DNA from: Liquidambar formosana
Lineage: Eukaryota > Streptophyta > Magnoliopsida > Saxifragales > Altingiaceae
Assembly: GCA_039720395.1 (NCBI GenBank)
Contig: CM077824.1
Location: forward strand, 28,520,586-28,584,585
Length of the DNA: 64,000 bases
Direction of reading: 5' to 3'
Shown here one piece after another: positions 25,213 to 39,200 of this stretch (positions are counted from its first letter, which is position 1; each line of letters opens with the position of its first letter). The notes under the pieces are model-generated. The model was given only the letters and a program-made list of their open reading frames with translations. It was not told the origin of the DNA and did no database searches. A program made the translations under genes and the position numbers.

Positions 25213-25776
25213 ATGAGGCCATTAGTAATGGATGTTTTTGTGAGAATCGTCTATTGACCGTTGCTACATAAGCTCTTGGCGACAACAAAAATTTCACTTG
25301 TCACTAAATTCAAAGCTACTAACTTTCTTTTTGGAGGGAAACGAAGGCGCTGAAGGTTTCATTGAAATTTAGTGACGGTCAAGTGTCTGGCTGTCATTAA
25401 GATCACCTTTAATGACGTTTATTAGTAATCATTAAAGTTTCATCGCTAGAACCCATTTTTCTTGTAGTAATTAATATACTACATGATGGATCAACATTGG
25501 CTTATGTTGTATTAATACATATTTTTATCAATTTATTTGCTCTGTAGGTTATTTTATGCTATTAATTTCTATCATGGTTGGACTATTTCTGGGTTGAATA
25601 GATTTCATTTTAATTGATGGTTATTAGGATAAAATAAGTAAAATGAAATCACTTATTTTTACCCTTCTAGTTGATAATAAGGATCCATACTATGAAATAC
25701 AATTTTTCAAATCGAATCTTACAATAAAAGTAAAGTCAAGAAATCCAAAACAAAAAATGTGATTAAATGTAAAACA

Positions 25777-27469
25777 CTATGCACAATCTATGGTTGTAGG
25801 CTCCATTGCGGCAGTGACATCCCTATGGCACATATCGGGATTAATGCTTATAACTCCTTCTTCCTGCAATATGAGATTTACGAATTAATATTATACATTA
25901 AAGAAACTGTAATATTCCCTTTTTGAACTTATCAAAGCAATTTACCTTTGCAAGGTTTCTCAAGTATGTTGTCGTGTAATTTCCTGTGGGAAACAAGGCC
26001 TCAACTAAATCTGCTAAAACTAGTTGAGGTTGAGATCTCGCCCCATCAAACCAATCTTTAGCATAGTAAAATTCGAAAAAAAAAAAAAAAAAAAGGAAAT
26101 AATTATTCATGGTTATCACTTCCAACAAATTTTGTGAAGCATTAAAATGAACAAAATTATAAATTATGATGTTGCAAAAAATACCTTTCTATATGCAAGT
26201 AACAATTTCATGAAAGATACTATATAGTATTGTTTCAAATATTGATAACTACAAATTTTAGAAAACACTCTCTGCTTTTGGTCAATTTCACTTTCGTGCC
26301 TAAACTTTAAAATCAGACAACTTGGTCGCTAAACTATTCATGAACGTCAATTGGGTACCCTCTAATAGCCTATTATACCATTTCTAGATTCGGCAAAAAC
26401 CATCCTGTAATGGTCATGTGATGGAAAGTTATGTTTAATATGCTCATTTCACCAATACTTATATATGAACCTTCCATTTCAGAACTCCCCAATGTAAAAA
26501 ATTAGATTTTAGCACAAGCATAGAGAGAGACTCAATTTATATCGTATATGGCGTGAAGAATAGGAATTTGATCTATTTTATGGGAAAAACATGCATATTA
26601 AACATAACTTAGTGTCATACTGTCATGTGAGGATTTTTTGTCAAATCCACACCCATTTTGCCCATACCTATAGATGAACCTTCTATTTTAGACCTCTCAA
26701 GTTTATAAGGTTAGATTTTAGCAAAAACACAAAGAGAGACTCAATTCATATTGTATATGCTTGCTGGGGTGAGGAATAGGAATTTCATCTATCTGTTTGG
26801 GAAAAAAAAAACATATTAAACTCAACTTATTGTCACGTGATGGTTCTCTAGTAAATCTAGAAACAATACGATAGGCTAACAGAAGATACAGAATCAACAT
26901 TAATTCATGAACAATTTAGGGATCAAATTGACTAGTTTTAAACTTACCAAAGTGAATTTGACTTGAAGTTTAAGGGTGTTTTCTATAATTTGCCTGTAAT
27001 TAAATGAAGAAATGAAAATCTGTAATGGACTAAAAATGATGCAAAAAATTAATGTAAGGGACACTAACCCAGAGTGGTGGAGTTTCGAATTCTTTTATCA
27101 TATCTCCATAAGCTTTGATTTGCTAGAAAAGCGATACAAGAGTAATCTTCTATACCAATATTTTGGATGAAGGTGGAGAGGTTGTAGCCAACAGGATCAG
27201 ATGTATAAGTTTCATCAATTAGTACATCCACAATCTATAAGTGACATTAAAATATGAGTGTCAATGAAATTGAAGATAGGTATTCATGAATTAATAAAAC
27301 AACAATTTTGAATTGAGTGCAATATAATACTAATAATGATACATCATACATGTGTATATATATGGATGATAATATTCAAATGAAAAATAAAAGTGAATAT
27401 ATACCTATCATGGTTTACTACATTTTTGTATCTTTAAAACTAAAATTTATGAGCTCTCTCTCTCTCTCT

Positions 27470-27500
<31 letters not shown>

Positions 27501-30500
27501 CCTCCCCCCCTCCCCCCAAAACAAGAGTAAATGAGAAGGAGCCCTGGTTAAAGTAAAAAGAAGGAAAAAAAAGTATGGTTGCTATAAGAATAGACCTAAA
27601 TGTTGTATTTATGTAGTATATGTGTGTGTGTATTAGTCCTGGTATTTCCCATTACCAATGATGTTGTGGGGGCAGAGGCTAAGGACAACTAAGCTTAGCT
27701 TTTTAAGCTGCTAGTTGATGACATTGGGTTACTAGAGCACCATCCTTGGATCTTTGATATATCATGTCTGAATAAAACAGAAGGTATGAATGGAAGCCTG
27801 GTTTGGAGCATAAAGAGAGACTTGTGTGGCTTAGTGTGAAGGGTCTTCCTTCCAATGCTTGGAATATTACTAACTTTCGAGGTATTGCAGAAAAGTTTGG
27901 GTTAGTTTTATCGGTGGATAGAGATACAGTGGATAGAAGGGTGCTTGATAGGGGGAGTGTGTTAATCTCAACTAAGGATTATGAAAATATTTTCAGAGAA
28001 ATAGTAGTTGTGGTGGATAATGTCTCATTTTTTGTTAATATCAGAGAAGATGTGGGCTTTAGATTTGATTTATGCAACCAGCAGCATAGGAATGCTAGGG
28101 GTTTTAGCCCGGTTATGTTTTCTGAAGCTGATAGCAGCCCAATTGATTTACCTGGGGTTGCTACGAACATGGAGGATGTCTTGGAATCTCCAAGGGTTGT
28201 AGTGGAGGTTGTGGTTGGTGGGGGATGTCCTAGTTCAAATCCAATGCCTGTTCCTTTGAGTGGAGCTTTGAATGATCCTGTGGATAAGTGTACAACTGTT
28301 GTGGCAGAAATGGATCCTGGAATCAGATGAGAAGATTTTGGTGATGGAGTAGTTGAGGAAAATAAAAGAAGATCAAATGGTATGGTGGAAGCCCATGGTG
28401 TTTTGATTGGTCCAGCTTCAATTGAGCTAAGTTGCAGTGGATCAAATTTAAACAAATCTGGGTTGGGTGATGGCATTGCTTAGTTGGGTTTTCAGTCAAG
28501 GGTAATAAATTAGCTAGCAGACTTGTTGGTAAGGATTCGAAATTCTCATCAGACTGGGATAGTTTCTTTGAAGGGTTGAGAGAAGAGGATACCCTAGCTG
28601 AGTTAGTTATGAAAGTAAAACAACGCCGTAAAAGGAAAAATTCAAGAAGAAAGGGAGATTAAGGTGCTGATGTCTTGTTTTGTTTGGTTTGAGCTTAATT
28701 TGTGTTTAGGTTTAGCAATTGGAGTTTTGGCTTGCTAGAGATTTTTGGGGGCTGCATCTTCTGTTTGAGGTTGGTGGTTTGTCCTTGATCTAGTGGAGCT
28801 CTTATGTGTTTGCTTTCTGGGTGCCTTTTATTGGTTTTAGTAGTTTTTGTTTTGGGTGTTTTCTTTTGAATGTTTGTGTTGGGTGTGAGAGGTGCCTCCT
28901 TGGCAGGGGTCTCTTTGTTTTTTGTTTTTGGTGTATTTTGGGGGTTTTTCTTGGTGTATGGGTAGTATTGTTTCCATCTTAATAAAATTAATTTGTGCAG
29001 ATAAAAAAAAAAAAACACAGAATTATTTGATTTAGATTATCATTTATATATCAACCAAGTCATCCATCAGAACCCATGATGGTTTCTTTAATTGTGTTTA
29101 TCAGGGATGTGCACGGGTCGGTTTGAAGTGGTTTTGGGGGCAAATATCAACCAACCCACTTATGGCAGGTTACAAAATTTCTAACCCGCCGCCAAACCGT
29201 ATGTGCTAAAAATCGGTGGGTTGGTTGATTTTTTAGGTAGTTTATCACTAGTGGTTTGGGGGGGGGGGGTTTAGCGGTTTCTATCATGCCATTTTTAATT
29301 GGGCATTTTCTAATATATATAGGGGCCTTAATCGATGAGTTGTAAATTAATCCAGAAAATTTAACCATTTTAGTTGGTTATGTAAAGCTTGATACACACA
29401 TTCACAATATATATCTTAATGCCAAATAAGTAAATTATGACTTTGTGAGAATAAACAACCGATCAATGAAAATAAAATTTGAGATAATTAATGTTAAATT
29501 AGCTTCCAAACTTGCTGGAAGACCTAAAATATAGCAACTTGACAAAATAGCAATAAGAAATAATAAAATACACTAATATGCAACCCAATTCCATGTTTCA
29601 AAATGGGAACTTGGGTATATGAATATTGTCATATCTTTAATGAGTTGATGTGTATCGTTTGGGGACTTAGGAATCTAAGGCCTAAGGTTATCAATTTGGC
29701 TATCGATAATTGTTATAAGAAAATTTCTATATTTGATTTTTATAATTTTATACATATGTTATTAAAGGCGGGTCGGTTTGACTTATTGACGATTTGACAA
29801 CGTTTAACCCACCAACCAAACCAAACCGTCAATTTCTTTGCTCAATCCACCCAAATTGCACCTGCCTAACCTCTCAAACCGCCTGGGTTGGTGTGGAATG
29901 GAGTAGATTGGTTTGGTTTGGCGGGTTGGGCGATTTTTGGCACATCCCAAGTGTTTATTGAACAATTGTTCTTTCACTGAGTGACTACTGCTGAACACAA
30001 AAACTGTGTGAGGTATATTTATGAAAAATTTAGTAAAAAGTACAAGGCAAAGCAACTTAAAGATCATGTACAGTGTGGAAAGCAGCCAAGGTATGTACTG
30101 AAGCTTATTTTAAGAAGAGAATGAATTAGAACATCCAAGACATAGACAATGATGCTTCTAACTACATGATGGCTATGGATCCCAATGGTTGGATTAGATA
30201 TGTTTTCAGCTTTAGAAATAAGTTTGATTCACTGTTGAATAGTATGGTTGAGACATTTAATGGCTACATAATTCATGCAAACGACAAGCCTATGATTATT
30301 ATGGTGGAGATGATAAGGGAAATTATGATGACAAGACACAAGAGAAGAGAGCTTGAGAAGTGTAATGGACTTATTGGTCCAAATATTCAACTGAAGCTTG
30401 AGCAAAGAAAGGTCTCAAGTAGGAATTGCATATGTTCCCATTTGGTGTGAAAATGGATTGTATGAGGTGAAACAGTTGCCAGATGAGTACCAAATGGACT

Positions 30501-33500
30501 TGGATGCCCGCAGTTGTACTTGTAGAAAATGGGTTACAAGTGGCATACCATACTGCCATGTAGTTTGAGGGTTGTTTTTTTTTTTTTTTTTTATAACAAA
30601 AGGTAGGTAGTGGATGACTGGTGGAAGCTAGGTTGAGACCTGGAATAAATCCCATGAAAACATGATTCACAGGCCCTGTCACTAGCAAAAGGTTCTGGCT
30701 TAAGACTGAGTAAATTGCATCCTCCTCCACTGAGAAGACCTGGCCTCATGCCAATCTACTGATGATGGAGGAATTCAGTCTACTCATGGAGGAAGAAGTC
30801 AGACTTAATTAGGTTTAGGTGAATGCTCTGTAATAGGTTGTATGTTTTGCTGTGACCAGCTGGAAATTTTGGAACTTGGACAAAAATTATGATGTAATTT
30901 TAGAACAGGTTATGATGTTATTTAGAAACAATTTATGTAACAGGTTATCAAAAAGTTTATGAAACTATCGTGAATTATGGTTGTGAGCAGTTTGGATAAA
31001 CTTTTAAATTAATTTGTAGATTTTTGAGAATGAATTATGGCTTTGAATAGTTTGGATCAAATTTTAGACCAATTTGTTGACTTTTGATTGTGAGTAGATT
31101 GTGCAAACTTTAGGAAAGAATTTGTACTTTAATTAGGTACCAAATTTTAAATAATAATAATAATAATTAATTAATTAATTCTTTGGGTACTAGATTGAAA
31201 AAACCTCGGAAGTGTAGGGTATAAACATGTTAATTAACCCAATATGGGATGTGTTTGAATCACTCAAGTTGGTCATGTGCAGCTCACGTGACAAAAAATT
31301 AACAGGACAGACTTGTAACTGGCAGCTCAACCCTATATTTTTTTATACCCAAGTGATTGTGACTAGAAATAGAACCTTGATACTACATTCAGGGAATAGC
31401 CAAGTTTATCAAGATGCTAGAAATCTATGTAAACAAGTGCTTCACACTAGGCACCCACGTTTTTGGACTAACTTGGTAGGCTGGAATGTGTAAATAGGGG
31501 ACCTGGTTTTTGTTTTGTTTATTTACCTCATATTATTATCTGAAGAAAAAAAAAAAAAAACCCAACAACAACAACACCACCACCACCACTTACACATAAG
31601 ATGGCGTGGAATTCATCCAAGTCATCAGGATTAGATATGTTATAGGTTACTTTGTTGATGGAGCTATCCACATTCTCTCCACCTGCATCTTCCACGAACT
31701 GTTTCCAAGTTTAGTATGTTTCAAGTTAACTTTCAAAAAGAATAACATATTTTTAAAATATGGAAACAAGATAGCAATGTTAGTGCCATAAGTTCAGTTC
31801 ATATGACATTTACCAATAGAATGACAAATTCTAATTTTCATTGTAGCATATTACATATTGTTTACAATGATGACAACAATTAACTACATTACAGATTTTC
31901 AGATACTTCATTGAATAGGTAAAATACATAACACAGTATTCTATTCTCAGAATTCCCATTATTATATATAATCAAATAGTGAAAGAATTAGGTTAATACG
32001 TTTTCTTCACTCGGAAAAAAATGAATTTATTAGGAGAGAATTAGGTTACTACCTTTAGCTTGTATGTTTCCTTTGTGAGAGACCATACTCCCTGCAAAGA
32101 ATATAGGAACTGTGAATAAATGTCAACCATTTACTTGTATTTTATTTTACCTTAATTTCATGTTAATTAAATATATAGTAGGTGACTAAAAGATTTTAAC
32201 ATTACCTTTAATCGAATTTAGGAGAAACCACTTTTGATATGAAGATGAGGAAATGGATAAACTGAAACTACTTAGCTCAGTAGAAATATATATATAATAA
32301 CATTTATTTAGATACCCAGGAGGTGTTTGGGTAAGAGAAGTCAATTAATGCTGCTGTTAAATAGAAAATTAATTAAAGAGAATATTACAGAAAAACGTAC
32401 TGAAATTAAGTCTCATACTTAATTGAAGAATTTTCTTTTGTAACGACAAATTGGTTGAATAGAATTATGTTGTGCTCACTTAGATGAGTTGAATTATTGG
32501 TTATCTTGACTTTATTTTCTTTTTCACTATACGAACATTACTATATTCCATCCAAGCTACTGTTGGTTTGAATGATACTGTCCTGTTTGCTGAAACTTTA
32601 GTCAAGCACAAATAGTTCGCTTTAACCTGCAAAACAAATATTTGAATGTAAGAGTACTATATATATATTGCTTGAACTTCTTTGTATAATTTATACCATT
32701 TCATAGAGCTAGAAAAGGATATCATAGAGTACCTTTTTTGTTTTTTTTTAATAGTTTTCTATTTCCATGTGCCAATATATTTTATTTTGCGATCACTGGC
32801 AGTATTTCGAAGAAATTTTTTTAACTAGGTGTATAATATCAAACTATCATTCAAATAAACTTCATTAACAATATATATATATATTATTATTATTAGTATG
32901 TAATTATCCAAAATATGTCCTTTTTTTTTTTTTTCCCTTTCTAGAAAAGGAGGATAAGTCTAACTATTTTCTTGATTCCTCATTCCTAACCATAATCGGA
33001 GAGGTTAATGAGAAATGTATTAATTATATTTTATATTCTCCTTGGTGTGACGAGCCATAGCATTGGGAATTGTTCTCTTAGGGTTCCCACCTAACCTTAG
33101 CTCTCTGGGCAAATTCTACTTAAGTAGATGGAATTTGACTCCCCTAAATTCCAAGTTTAAGTTCTGACTAGAATTTTAGAAATTCCGACTTTAGCTAGCC
33201 AAACACAGAATTTGATTCTAGAAATTTGAGATAATTCCGTCGAGAATTCCTCACCCCAAATACACTTTAATAATTTTGTTCAGGTCGCCATATAAACAGC
33301 AATACTTTCCCGAACAAAATTTCAAAAATTTGGGAGGGCAGGGTAAGGCATGTCCCTAACTAGCCCCACCTTCCATCCCTCCGGCCCCATTGATTATGGA
33401 CTGATTATTGTAGTTATTATAGTTTTAGGAATACCTATGAGTACCTTAAGGTGTGAAAATGGAAGATGTCTGACAAAAATTCTGAGAATTATTTTAATTC

Positions 33501-36169
33501 TCTTCGTAATGAATGTTTGAGCTTTAATGAGGTTAAAGACAGTTAGAGACAACACCTTTCCCAGTTTTCCCGTCTATAGTTTTGGTGATTAGAGAGTTGT
33601 AACTCTAACTACTAATACTAGGAATTGATACTTTTGATTCTACATGGTACTGGATACTAAACATGCATGATATCTCATACTTACTGTGTCATAGACTTGA
33701 TTGGCTCTAGCTTCAACGTTTGCAAAGACTCCCAAGTATTTGATCCACTCTGCTCGCTATAAGTCAAGACATAAAAAGTCGGATAAATAATCAATTTCAT
33801 TCATAAAAGTTCTTAAGCAAGTATCAATTTCTAATTCTCTATAAGGATAAATTCTAATTATATACATATATTACATACACACAGAGAGCTCAATCAAACT
33901 GCAGTCAGCACAAGGATGAAAACAACTTTCTAGCTAGTCGATTTAGAGTATACATTTAAGTGATCGAGTGTGGCCACAATGGGCGCGCCAGCTTGGCCAT
34001 TAATTATGTAACCATGGCAAAAGCTAGCTACATTATTAAAGAGATTAAAGATAAATGCTTCTTGTTGATCCTACAATGTGAATCATTTTCATCGTCATAT
34101 GTTTATCTCTCCCTTTTTTGTTTGTACATTACTTTAACTAACTTATGGGTTCAGCCGAACCCACCATAAGCTGAGGTGCTTAATTTTTAACTAATTTTTA
34201 ATTTTAAAAGGTGCCTGCTAAGTTCTCTTAGTCTCCATTTTATGTAAGTCTCATCTAATTTTGGCTCTTATTAGGTAGATCCTATTCTCAAATGCACATA
34301 AAAAGGTATAGTACGAATGCATTTTTCCACTATCCCATTAAGGTTATAAGCAGTATTACACAATTACCTGGAGAGGACTATCCTCAGCGGAAGGAAGAAA
34401 AGTCGCGAAATTGCAAGCTTGCACTTGATCAGTGTTGCCAATGAAGTGTGCTGCAAATTGTGTAAGTTGCTGTGGCTCATTCTTGTTGATAAGCTCAATT
34501 TCTCCTCCTTCATATGATTTCAACACACATTCAGAAGCCACGGAGTCTGATGTAATGCCCTTTAAGCTCCCTAGTAAGCCCAAAAGCTGTCCAAATTTCT
34601 CTAGATAGATAAATAATACAGAGATATAGACAAACTAAAGTCTGATGGAAATAAAATCATTTGTTTGTGTCTTTTATATATAGCACGTCGATGATTGTCG
34701 TCCCCAAGGTGTCATCATCACAAATTAGGGTAAGAATTTTTTAGGATGTGATTCTAAATAGGGAGAGGCTATTTCCACAGCCATTTTTGTTGCATCCACA
34801 ACTTCATTGAAAAACTTCATTAGTTAACCCAATTTGCCCCTAATGTACTCCACGTTCCCTGTCCTTTCCCTCCTCTCTTACTCTTTCTCTCCTTCATGGC
34901 TTGCAGATAAAACAAATCACAAGATGGTTGGGAATAAAACACAATTGAGTCAAACTAAGCTCATATAGCGAATAGCTCACTGGTAACAGAATATGAGTGC
35001 ACATCCATAAAAGCACTAGTATTTGTAAACTCAACTTCTATGTGGCATCAATGTCTCCAAAATAAAAAAATAAAAAAAATATCGTAATTTTTCCAAGTTC
35101 TTGAACTTGTAATAGTGTTACTGTATGGGGTGATAGGGTGAGTTATTGTTAATTAAAATGAATAATATAGTGATAAACAGCTCAAACTTCAATTCATGAT
35201 AAACTATGCTCAAAACTCAACACATGATCGATGAGATGATCATCAATCACTAGATCCATTATATTAAGATCCAAAGGGCTGCTACAAACCAACTTTTCAA
35301 GCCTTATCATATTTAAAATCTGTGTCATGAAAATTAGAGCAGAGCAATTGCCGATGTAAAATTAGGAAATTGGGTCGACGTTGGAAAATTAATAGGACAG
35401 AATAAATTCAAGGGATAGGATAATAGGTTTTGGGACGGTCGGCGATAGTGAAACCAATAGTAGAGGGTGGAGAGAGAGAGAGATGTAAGTGGGCACACTA
35501 ATTAAGCTCTCCTTTTTCCTTTTTATGTTCTTCAGCCAAACCTATTAGAGAGAGACTGATGAATAGGAGAAGATGGAGATGAACAAGAGAATAGGAAAAA
35601 AAGAGAAAAGGGTAGAAACATGGGAACAGTGGGGGCAAATTGGGTAAATCAACCAAACCTTTTAGTGGGGCTGTGGATGCAACCAAAATGGCTGTGGAAA
35701 TAGCCCTTCCCTTCTAAATATTCCGTCCAACAAAAAGCTTCTAAAACGCTATTGAAAAATAAAATTGGACTTGCTCATATGAAAATAGAGAAGTGGAATA
35801 ATTTCATATCCACCGGATGTCCAATGTTTTCCGAATCAAACTAAATATTTAGAGTTATATGAGACCAAGAGCCGACCGCAGAGGACTTATAAGAGAATTT
35901 TATGAATTCCATTTGGGCAGAATATGTGCCTAGGACTAGAGAGTTCCAATTTGAAGGCACAATTTCGGTGCCAAAACAGCTCAACAATCCGAAAGCTTAA
36001 GCCAATTTCATTTTCACTATATTCTTGTAAAGAGTCGATTGATGCAATTACAAATTAACTCGTTCAAGCACCAAAATGGTGTTGCTAGCTAAGTCATGCG
36101 AAATAAAAACTTACAAAAGTTGGCAATTTTCACCTCGAAAAATGAAACTGAAATTTCACAAAATAGGAG

Positions 36170-36204
<35 letters not shown>

Positions 36205-39200
36205 TGGTCAGACAATATAAAGGTAAATTAATATAAAAAAGGAGAGAAGGAAAAATAGTTTACTACATAGTTGTTTTTGTTCTGTTCTCAGGTTTTATGT
36301 TTTCGTATCAATTTTCTTTCCTTTTTCTTTTTTTTCTTTTTTTTTTTTTGGTAAAAAACAAAATGAGGTTTTTCTTTGTGCCCCACAAGTCCTTCTAGAG
36401 GCTTGATATGTTTAAGGATGAGGTCATCCGGATTCTTGCCTTCTCAAGCCACATTCATGCTTTTTCAAAAAGGACATCCGGATTCTTTCCTTGTATAGCC
36501 GCATTCATGCTTTTCCAAAAAGGAAAAGTCTACTGAAATCAAAAGATTATTGTACCTGGAAAATAATCAGTATCAACTGAATAGTTTGCCAAAGGGATAA
36601 CAAAAGATTTGATTCTTGTCGTGCAATATTTTGTCCTTGCCGCCATCCTTGAGCTATTCTGTTTATGATAATCAATTGGAAACAAGTGGAGCATAAGAAA
36701 AATGGTAAATAATCAATATCCGAAAAATATCTGAACATTAAAACAAATTCTGAGGGTTATTTGAAGAATTGCAAACGAAGGAACGGGGGCATAGAGACCC
36801 TCTTTGGCTTGAACAGATTGTTGCTTCTGATGTAGGCTATAGGCTATCTTCTGTGTTCCAAGTTCCAACACGATGGTTGACTATCTTGTTTAAAAAAACT
36901 AAACACAATTAGTCCGGGCTTAGCGAAGCTCAGCGCAAGCCACGTGTTGTCTGCTCATGCCATCAGCGTGTGCTAGGCTCAGATTTCTTGTAGCACAAGC
37001 CTAGCCCTTATTTTTATTTTTATTTTAATTTTTTTATCCTTTTGCTTTACATTTAACAAAACCTATCATTATTTTTACCCCTAACCCTCTTTAAGTATCA
37101 ATAATAATTGGATATTAATGCTTCTGATTTCTTTATAAGTTTAACTCAAGTTTGACTTCGAGATAATTCTATTAAAATATTCCTTAAAAAGATATTATTT
37201 CTTTTCTTAAAGTTTTGTATACTTGAAAGCAAAATTAGAATGTCAAAACATATATATTAATGTAAAAGCACTTAATATAGAGTTTACTAAATAAGTGTGT
37301 TTGTGTTTTTTCAAAGGTATAGTCAATTAGGAACCGAGGGAGTGTATATCATTTTCTTTATTTCCACCACATATGGTTTTTTATATATATGCTAAGTTGC
37401 ATGTGGATTTGGAGAAAAGAGAGGCTTAGTGAGAGAGTCTCTCCCTCTCTCTACTTTATCTCCCCACATATCTTCCCTCCCCCTTTTCTAGAAATCTCTT
37501 TTATCTTCTTTACTTTTTCTTTTTTCTTGGATGCAAATCTCTTCTCTTCTACCCACCATCAAATACCCATTGATCACTAACAATTCCCAACACCATTAAC
37601 GCTACGGCGACTACATCTCTCCCTCTACCCTCCTCGTTGTTTTTTCATCACTCATCAACCACCATATTTAGCCACCATATTTCCATCTCTACAAAATATA
37701 AATGAAAAAAAGTCTAATGGTGCAAGACGAAAGAGATTTGATTTCGTTGTAGACAAACTTAACTTCCAAAGAATAGACTCTTTCCCAAACACTCAAGCAA
37801 CCACGACCGCTACCACATAATCACTTTCCACTCTAAGTTTTGACAAACTAACCCACTTCGAATCAACAAAAACTCTCAAAGCTTTACAAATTGCCAAAAA
37901 TTCCGCCACATAATTAGAATCAACTACACCTATTGGATTTTAAAAAATACATTTAAAACAACCAAAATCATCTCTCGATCAACACCCCACCAATAGCTAT
38001 TGCACCAGACTTACCTTAGTTAAACCCCATTGACTTAATGATGTAGCGACAAATACACATAGTCAATATTAGCTCACCAAAGAACAATCAAGTGTCTATC
38101 AAGAACAATGCCAGAGACAACCACGATCAATGCTCACACAAGAATACAAAAGTAAGAATAGAAGAGAAACTCTCTCTCTCAAAATCAACTCTGCCTTGCC
38201 ATAAGGTTTACAATCCTTTATATAGAAAACTAAAGCTATGAAATAGGAAATTTTAATTCTACTAGAACAAGTTAAGCCAAGTAGGAAACTAATAAACTTA
38301 AACCAATAATAACAAGGAAATACTTAAAAGTTTTTAAAAATAGCTAAATAAATAAAATTGTAATCTAGTTAAGAAGTTAACTAGATTCCCGTGTGCGACT
38401 TTTTGTTGGAGAGGCTGGTGTGTGACTTTCTACAAATCTAGTCAAGTTCATAACTAGATTTTTGTGTGGCATCAAAATGTAAACAATAGCCACTTCTCTT
38501 GACTTCTCACCGATCGAACCCCTCCATGAACTCAAAAGCCAAACGCGTACTTAAAGAAGGGAACTTAAGCAACCACTCCTCAGAAATCAAGAACCTGTCC
38601 AACCTGCTCAATTTCAACTCCGCTTGATTACTAGCCAAGTAACCTACCTGCCCCTCACAGGAATATCTAACAAGCTGATATTAATTACAAAATCACTGAA
38701 TTTTTCATCCCAATTACGCTACCCACACAACCTTGTCTTTCCTCCAGCTTCATTACTTCATTAAAATCACGCCCCAGGCACCAAGGCCGGTTCTAAACAA
38801 TGCTGCTTTAAGTTGACTAACTCAATCACTCCACAATTCCCTTCTAGCATTTTCATCATTCAGAGCATACACGTTACCAAAACTGCACTGCAAATTATTT
38901 CTAACCAAATGTCCTTTACTACCAGAAACCTCTCAGCATCCACTACTTCATAACAACTAAAGAAAATATTATTCCAAATTATCAAAATACCCCTTGAAGC
39001 ACGTCCAGAAGCACTCACTACTACCCAATCCACTTCTAAGTTTCCCTTTAACTGTTGAACACAACAAACATCCACTTCTTCACTTCCTAATTTTGTTTCT
39101 TGAATCAACATCATATCCACCTTGTTATAGACAACCAACTTCTTCCCAGCCCTTCTTTTCACTATCCTACCTAGACCCCTGAAGTTCCACGAAATAACCC

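Larger units (their letters stand above)
16993..25469. mobile_element. Putative CACTA-type element enclosing MUB exons
   Basis: The left end reads TACTACAAGAAAATGG and the right end is its inverse (CCATTTTTCTTGTAGTA), one base from the CACTACAAGAAAA terminus common in plant CACTA elements. Subterminal arrays of GCGACGG/TTAGTGACGG-like words in both orientations fill 17000-17480 and 25230-25460, as in CACTA elements. No transposase was found, so it would be non-autonomous. Against a single element: the flanking trinucleotides (TGG and ATT) do not match as a target duplication. The 8.5 kb between includes a MUB gene and a nested hAT-like element. Confidence 0.5.

Noticed and set aside
16990..25472. 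Matching CACTA target-site duplication
   Set aside because: The flanking bases are TGG on the left and ATT on the right, so no duplication is claimed.
27317..27556. Frame with Ser-Leu repeats
   Set aside because: Translation of a CT microsatellite within an intron of the secreted-protein gene.
29147..29368. Minus-strand 73-codon frame
   Set aside because: It lies in the subterminal repeats of a hAT MITE with perfect target duplication.
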